NCBI RefSeq assembly: GCF_027409185.1
Contig: NC_084463.1
Location: 50,338,907 to 50,402,906 of the forward strand
Source of the DNA: Cynocephalus volans
Taxonomy: Eukaryota; Chordata; Mammalia; Dermoptera; Cynocephalidae
Length of the DNA stretch: 64,000 nt
Direction: 5' to 3'
A model generated the notes under the pieces. It worked only from the letters and a program-made list of their open reading frames with translations, had not been told where the DNA came from and did not search any database. A program made the translations under genes and the position numbers. Shown piece by piece: positions 59,586 through 64,000 of the stretch; positions within the stretch are counted from its first letter, which is position 1; each line of letters starts with the position of its first letter.

Positions 59586-60529
59586 GACGGCCTGGCTGCA
59601 GGTGTGGATGGCTGGTTCTGGGTGTAGACGGCCTGGCTGCGGGTGTGGATGGCCGGCCCTGGGTGTAGACGGCCTGGCTGCAGGTGCGGATGGCCGGCTT
59701 TGGGTGTAGACGGCCTGGCTGCGGGTGTGGATGGCCGGCTCTGGGTGTAGACGGCCTGGCTGCAGGTGTGGATGGCCGGCTCTGTGTGTAGACGGCCTGG
59801 CTGCAGGTGCGGATGGCCGGCCCTGGGTGTAGACGGCCTGGCCGCGGGTGCGGATGGCCGGTTCTGGGTGTAGACGGCCTGGCTGCAGGTGTGGATGGCC
59901 GGCCCTGGGTGTAGACGGCCTGGCTGCAGGTGCGGATGGCCGGCTCCGGGTGTAGACGGCCTGGCTGCGGGTGTGGATGGCCGGCTCCGGGTGTAGACGG
60001 CCTGGCCGCGGGTGTGGATGGCCGGCTCTGGGTGTAGACGGCCTGACTGCAGGTGTGGATGGCCGGCTCTGGGTGTAGACGGCCTGGCTGGAGGTGTGGA
60101 TGGTCGGCTCTGGGTGTAGACGGCCTGGCTGCAGGTGTGGATGGCCGGCTCTGGGTGTAGACGGCCTGGCTGCGGGTGTGGATGGCCGGCTCTGGGTGTA
60201 GACGGCCTGGCTGGAGGTGTGGATGGTCGGCTCTGGGTGTAGACGGCCTGGCTGCAGGTGTGGATGGCCGGCTCTGGGTGTAGACGGCCTGGCTGCGGGT
60301 GTGGATGGCCGGCTCTGGGTGTAGACGGCCTGGCTGGAGGTGTGGATGGTCGGCTCTGGGTGTAGACGGCCTGGCCGCGGGTGTGGATGGCCGGCTCTGA
60401 GTGTAGACGGCCTGGCCGCGGGTGTGGATGGCCGGCCCTGGGTGTAGACGCCCTGGATGCAGGTGTGGATGGCCGGCTCTGGGTGTAGACGGCCCGGCCG
60501 CAGGTGTAGGCGGCCTGGCTCCCAGTGTA
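59586..60529. repeat. 41-bp minisatellite, 22 units
   Basis: Units start exactly every 41 bp from 59,586 to 60,487, followed by two single 21-mers (60,488 and 60,509) as in copy 1. Units 13-15 recur as 16-18, and unit 19 starts a third round (marked by CTGGAGG and GATGGTCGG), giving a 123-bp higher-order repeat that copy 1 lacks. False minus-strand frames of 620 and 421 codons result. Confidence 0.97.
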
Positions 60530-61254
60530 GACGACTGGCTTTCCCCGGGTTTCCGGGCTGGAGCTTTTCCGTGGTCTCTCCTCACTAAACACACGAGGAC
60601 GGGGTCTGGCCTTCGATTCCGTGTGGCCCGGAGGGTGCGGGTGGTGGGCGCGCACAGTTCTCTGCATGAGCGAACAACTGCTGTTAATTCTACTTTACCA
60701 ACCCCCCTCCCGGTCCCGGAACCCTCTCTGCTGTTTACATCAATGGGGGAATGTGGCCTGAGGGTTTCCTTCAGTTTAGAAAATACAATCAGGATTAAAA
60801 AACAACAGCAAGGAAAAAACCTTTAATGAATAATTTCAAGCAGTTGCACCCAAGACAACAGGACAATGAACTCCATAAATAAACAATCCAAATGAGCATT
60901 TTACTGCATTTTCTTCATCTGTTCTGTTGTTTTGTCTTGACGGAAGGGTTTTCTTTTTTTAAAGCAAATCCCAGACATCAGTAGTTTCACTTCCAGAAGT
61001 TTCATTTGCGTCTTACCGATAGTCAAGGCTTTGCCTACCCAACACAATTGACAGTAATTCCTGTTTTTTTCTGACCTCTGATTCCTGTTCAGATTCCACC
61101 TATTACGTAAAACGTGCGTGTGTAAAAAGTTGGTTTGTTTGAGTCAGGATCCTAACACGGTTTTGAGGTCTTTTAAGACTTACATTAGTATTGTTTCTCT
61201 TTTCTTTTTCTAATACTTTTTTCTTCATCTTTTTCTACTTCATCTTTTTAATGC

Positions 61255-61570
61255 TGTCGGGGAGGGGGATATGGCTTCCCTCTTCCCTTCTGGGTTCTTT
61301 GGATGGGCAATGAATTAAATTGACATAAGACAGATCAACAGGAGAAAAACTATGTTAATTGTGTGCATAGGTACAGGAGTCCCGCAAAACATGAGACTCA
61401 AGGAAGGGCCACATGACTGGAGTTTGTACAGCGTCCTGAGCTACAGAAAGGAATAGAGCTGGGGCTTCTGGGCGTGGTGACAAGTTACAGGAGGGTGAAT
61501 AAAGGTTGTCTTGATATGCAGAAGGACAAATAAATCCAGAGGGTAGCTCCTTTCCCCAGAACCCCCCACT
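61255..61570 (-). mobile_element. LTR fragment (family A), copy 2
   Basis: The counterpart of 37,642-37,965 (marker TTAAATTGACATAAGACAGA). Confidence 0.6.
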
Positions 61571-62021
61571 TTTCCTGGTGTGGAACTAAACAGAGACCAC
61601 CTAATGAGAAGAGGCAAAAGGCTATTTACTCAGGGCTTGCAGGTAACAGAGCCCTGTCTTCTCCACAGCGCAGGTTACTGGAGGAACACTGAGAGCACAT
61701 GCACCCGAAGCTGTCCTGGGATGGGCTCTGAGATCTGCCCTGTGCCTGGGGGTGTTTGCTGGGGTTCTGGCCAGTGTGGGAAGCCCGATCAGGTGGGGCA
61801 GGTGCACAGCAGCAGCTCTGGCCACGGTGCTTGTAGAAAGTAGAGGGAGGCTGTGGACGATGGTGCAGGATCTTGGAGAAGATTAAATGGAAAAACCATC
61901 CCATAGGACTGAGGAGCACTTGAGTGCCTGAGACTTTGGACTTCAGAGTCTCGCCTCACCCCACGAAAACCTGATGGAGCCAGCGCGGGACTGGCAGCAT
62001 ATCTAGCTCTTTTCTACTTAT

Positions 62022-62160
62022 TTGGTTTTGTGAAGTTTGTATGATTTTAATTTTTATTATTTTTGTTTCCGTCCATGATTGCCCCATGAGCCTGAGGGAT
62101 GGAAACCCAAATTCCAAATCAAACAACTATTATTTGAAATTTACAAAACTGGGTGTAGAA
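62022..62160. repeat. Imperfect hairpin, copy 2
   Basis: The counterpart of 38,405-38,547. One arm has a change (GTTTCCGTCC against GGATGGAAAC), so the perfect inner stem is broken by one base here. Confidence 0.5.
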
Positions 62161-62217
62161 AAATATGAATAAACTTTCAAATGAAAAGTCGTATGTTTGT
62201 AACATTTCTTTTTCTGA

Positions 62218-62819
62218 GGTGTAGGGGAGAAAAACCTTTTCCTAAACTCTCTTAGTGAATTAAACTGACAAAAGACAGTTTAACAGAAGAAAACCTTATA
62301 TATTTCATTTGGTGTTAAATGTTTTTTTATTTATTTTCTTTTCTTTCTTCTTTTTTTTTCTTTTTTGGTGGTTGGTTGGTGACGGGATCCAAACCAGTGT
62401 CATAACGCCTCGCTCTAACCAACCGAGATAACTGGCCGTCCTGATGCTAAGTTATTTTATAATGTGCATGGGGGCTTCCCAGATGTTAAAACAAAACCAA
62501 AAAACATAAACAGCTAAAAAGCGTGGGGACTTATAGCCACTGTAACAGCAGGTGATAAATTGTGGGTAAGTGACTAGACGAAGGGAAGCAGAGGAGGTCT
62601 GGGCTTCTTGCTGGTAAATTGTGGGAAGGCAAATACATAAGGAAACATAATAGATAAGGGTCATTTAACAAGATGTATTTACACAGATCCGCCTCGGTGC
62701 TGTCTCTGCATTTGGTGATAGGATTGTTCTCGTGTGGGAGAGCGGGGACACCTTCACAAGGAGGAATTTATATTCTCCTTCGAGGAAGATAGGGGAAGGC
62801 AGAGAGTTCTTTCTGTGTC
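62218..62819 (-). mobile_element. Truncated LTR (family A) with t-SINE, copy 2
   Basis: The same as 38,605-39,222, but the LTR end (the GGCATATT block) is missing because the duplication stops here. The t-SINE lies at about 62,345-62,447 (minus). Confidence 0.65.
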
Positions 62820-62834
62820 GATAAGTGCATGAGC

Positions 62835-62995
62835 AGAGTAAGACATAACCACAGTGACCCGATTATTACACAACATGTACGTATCAAAGCATCAGATCGT
62901 ACCCCATAGATAGTATAATCACAATGTCAATAACATTTCTTTAAGGATGATAAAAATGTGAGCAATTTTAATAATACAAATCAACTTAAAACCAC
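62835..62995 (+). mobile_element. Old L1 3'UTR fragment
   Basis: ATTACACAACATGTACGTAT and CATCAGATCGTACCCCATAG resemble the old L1 3'UTR wording. Confidence 0.45.
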
Positions 62996-63014
62996 ATAAG
63001 GGGCGGCTACACAT

Positions 63015-63595
63015 CTATGAGAATGGCTAAAAGCCAGGGGTCGGGGCCGGGCCGAGCGACCAGCCCTCGCGAGCCCGGAAAAAGCGAGCGGAGAAGAGCC
63101 GAGGTCTGGAGCGGTTCCCACGGGAGAGGCTCCGCAGCCGAATTGCTCTCGTGCGGCGGGCGGGCGGCTGCGGATCCCCCAGCGTCAGGAGGGCGGGGGA
63201 GCCCCGGTCCGGCACCGGAGGGCGGCCGGGCGGGCGGCGGGGGCGCTGCTCCCCTGAGCCCCCTGGCGGTGGCGGACCCGGGACTGTCACAGGCGCCGAC
63301 CATGGTTGTCTGCCGCACCGCCGCGGGCAGCGTCCCCCTCCCCGGCACGCGGCACGCCGGCGGCGGACTCCGGCACCTGGGAGCGCATCGGCCAGCTCAG
63401 GGCACAAGGCGAGCGGGCACCTTCCTGCGCAGCTGGAGCAGGTCCCGCGCGCTGCCCCGGGGCCGGCAGCCTCCGAGTCGTGCGCTCACGCGGCGGGGCC
63501 CTGCGATCGGCCCGCTCCCCGACGACTGCTGTTCCTGCGGTGCGTCTGCAGCCAGCCTGTGCTCTTGCGGGAACAAGTGACCCAGGCATCTCACA
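63015..63595. promoter_or_regulatory. CpG island without recognised gene
   Basis: Very CpG-dense sequence with sharp edges, next to L1-like sequence (GAGAATGGCTAAAAGCCAGG) on the left and an LTR piece on the right. Frames are open on both strands (187, 152 and 126 codons), Arg/Pro/Ala-rich with no domain. It may be a promoter, or a GC-rich sequence carried in as a retroposed fragment. Confidence 0.55.
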
Positions 63596-63599
63596 TTGC

Positions 63600-63826
63600 A
63601 ATATGGTAGAAGCAGAGAGAGCAGAGCAGAGACTAACCTCTCATGTGCTCTACTTCTAAAGTCCTCAGAACCATGCCCCTGGCCACTATTATTAGTCCAT
63701 TCACGAGGGCGTGGTCCTACAATCTATTCAGCTCTTCAAGGCTCCACCTGTCAATTATCATCATAGGATCTCCCGCCCTCAACAGTTAGAATGGGGTCAG
63801 TGAGGTTAGGGTGGGGGGCATCCGAT
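63600..63826 (-). mobile_element. MaLR-like LTR piece, antisense
   Basis: The wording CCATTCACGAGGGCGTGGTC, then GGTGGGGGGCATCCGATCTA, follows the antisense MaLR pattern. Partial and diverged. Confidence 0.5.
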
Positions 63827-63979
63827 CTACAGCAGTTCTTTTTTTTTTTTTGTCGTTTTTTCGTGACCGGCACCGGTCAGTCCTATATAGGATCCGAACC
63901 CGCGGCGGGAGCGTCGCCGCGCTGCCAGCGCAGCACTCTACCAAGTGCGCCACGGGCTCAGCCCACTACAGCAGTTCTT
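63827..63979 (-). mobile_element. t-SINE with perfect 14-bp TSD
   Basis: CTACAGCAGTTCTT occurs at 63,827-63,840 and again at 63,966-63,979. The SINE body (63,841-63,965, minus) starts GGGCTGAGCCCGTGGCGCAC, has B box GGGTTCGGATCC and ends in an A-rich tail. CpG-rich and little decayed, so it is probably the youngest SINE in the window. Confidence 0.93.
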
Positions 63980-64000
63980 AACAAACTACACATAGAAGGT

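Larger units (their letters stand above)
57572..62819 (+). repeat. Segmental duplication, copy 2 (5.25 kb)
   Basis: A direct repeat of 33,716-39,222. The left border is inside the L1 monomer array (GGGGACCAG then ACACATGCACAC). The right border (CTGTGTC then GATAAGTGCATG) is inside an LTR that is longer in copy 1. It includes the 70-bp VNTR, the CpG island, the minisatellite, the LTR piece, the hairpin, and the LTR with t-SINE. Confidence 0.95.

Overview
The window is mammalian nuclear DNA: AT-rich intergenic sequence packed with LINE-1, ERV/MaLR LTRs and simple repeats, with small CpG islands and only two protein-coding loci I recognise. The species clue is a SINE family made only of tRNA-Ile-like monomers or dimers, with A and B boxes and no unrelated body, in about eight copies. 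This matches the tRNA-only SINEs known from dermopterans, so a colugo (Galeopterus/Cynocephalus) is my best inference. The species call is not proven.

Anchors: a degraded TRIM17 locus (minus strand, about 31.0-33.0 kb) and an intronless histone H3 gene (minus strand, 50,506-50,916) with complete replication-dependent signals. In human 1q42.13 the order TRIM11-TRIM17-H3-4(HIST3H3)-H2AW/H2BU1 has the same relative orientation, so the H3 gene is most likely the H3-4 (H3t) orthologue. Its reading frame is intact, but 25 of 135 residues differ from canonical H3.1. One change is Lys36 to Met, the same substitution as the human K36M oncohistone. TRIM17 has lost one RING zinc-ligand Cys, is frameshifted in its coiled-coil exon and lacks a visible PRY-SPRY exon, so I read it as a pseudogene.

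Layout. 1-2.66 kb: antisense L1 with its 5' end. 2.7-15.5 kb: intergenic sequence with old L1 and L2 pieces. 15.5-16.65 kb: GC-rich composite VNTR beside a minus-strand promoter (17.0 kb) that resembles a histone H2B promoter but is followed by a noncoding exon. 17-24 kb: intergenic, one MITE, two LTRs. 24.6-25.5 kb: CpG island. 29.8-30.6 kb: a twin-primed L1 with a perfect 18-bp target-site duplication. 31-33 kb: TRIM17 remnant. 33.7-39.2 kb: first copy of a 5.5-kb segmental duplication (CA-rich 70-bp VNTR, CpG island, 41-bp minisatellite, LTRs). 39.6-48.6 kb: dense LTR field with nested insertions. 50.1-51.1 kb: H3. 51.2-57.6 kb: t-SINEs and two L1s, the second with an 80-bp-monomer 5'UTR. 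57.6-62.8 kb: second copy of the segmental duplication in direct orientation. 63.0-63.6 kb: CpG island. 63.6-64 kb: LTR piece and a t-SINE.

The most notable points are the K36M-type H3 variant behind an intact histone promoter and 3' stem-loop, and its position between two direct 5-kb repeats 23.9 kb apart, an arrangement open to recurrent deletion or duplication. The two repeat copies have independently evolved minisatellite arrays (33 and 22 units, with different higher-order repeats).
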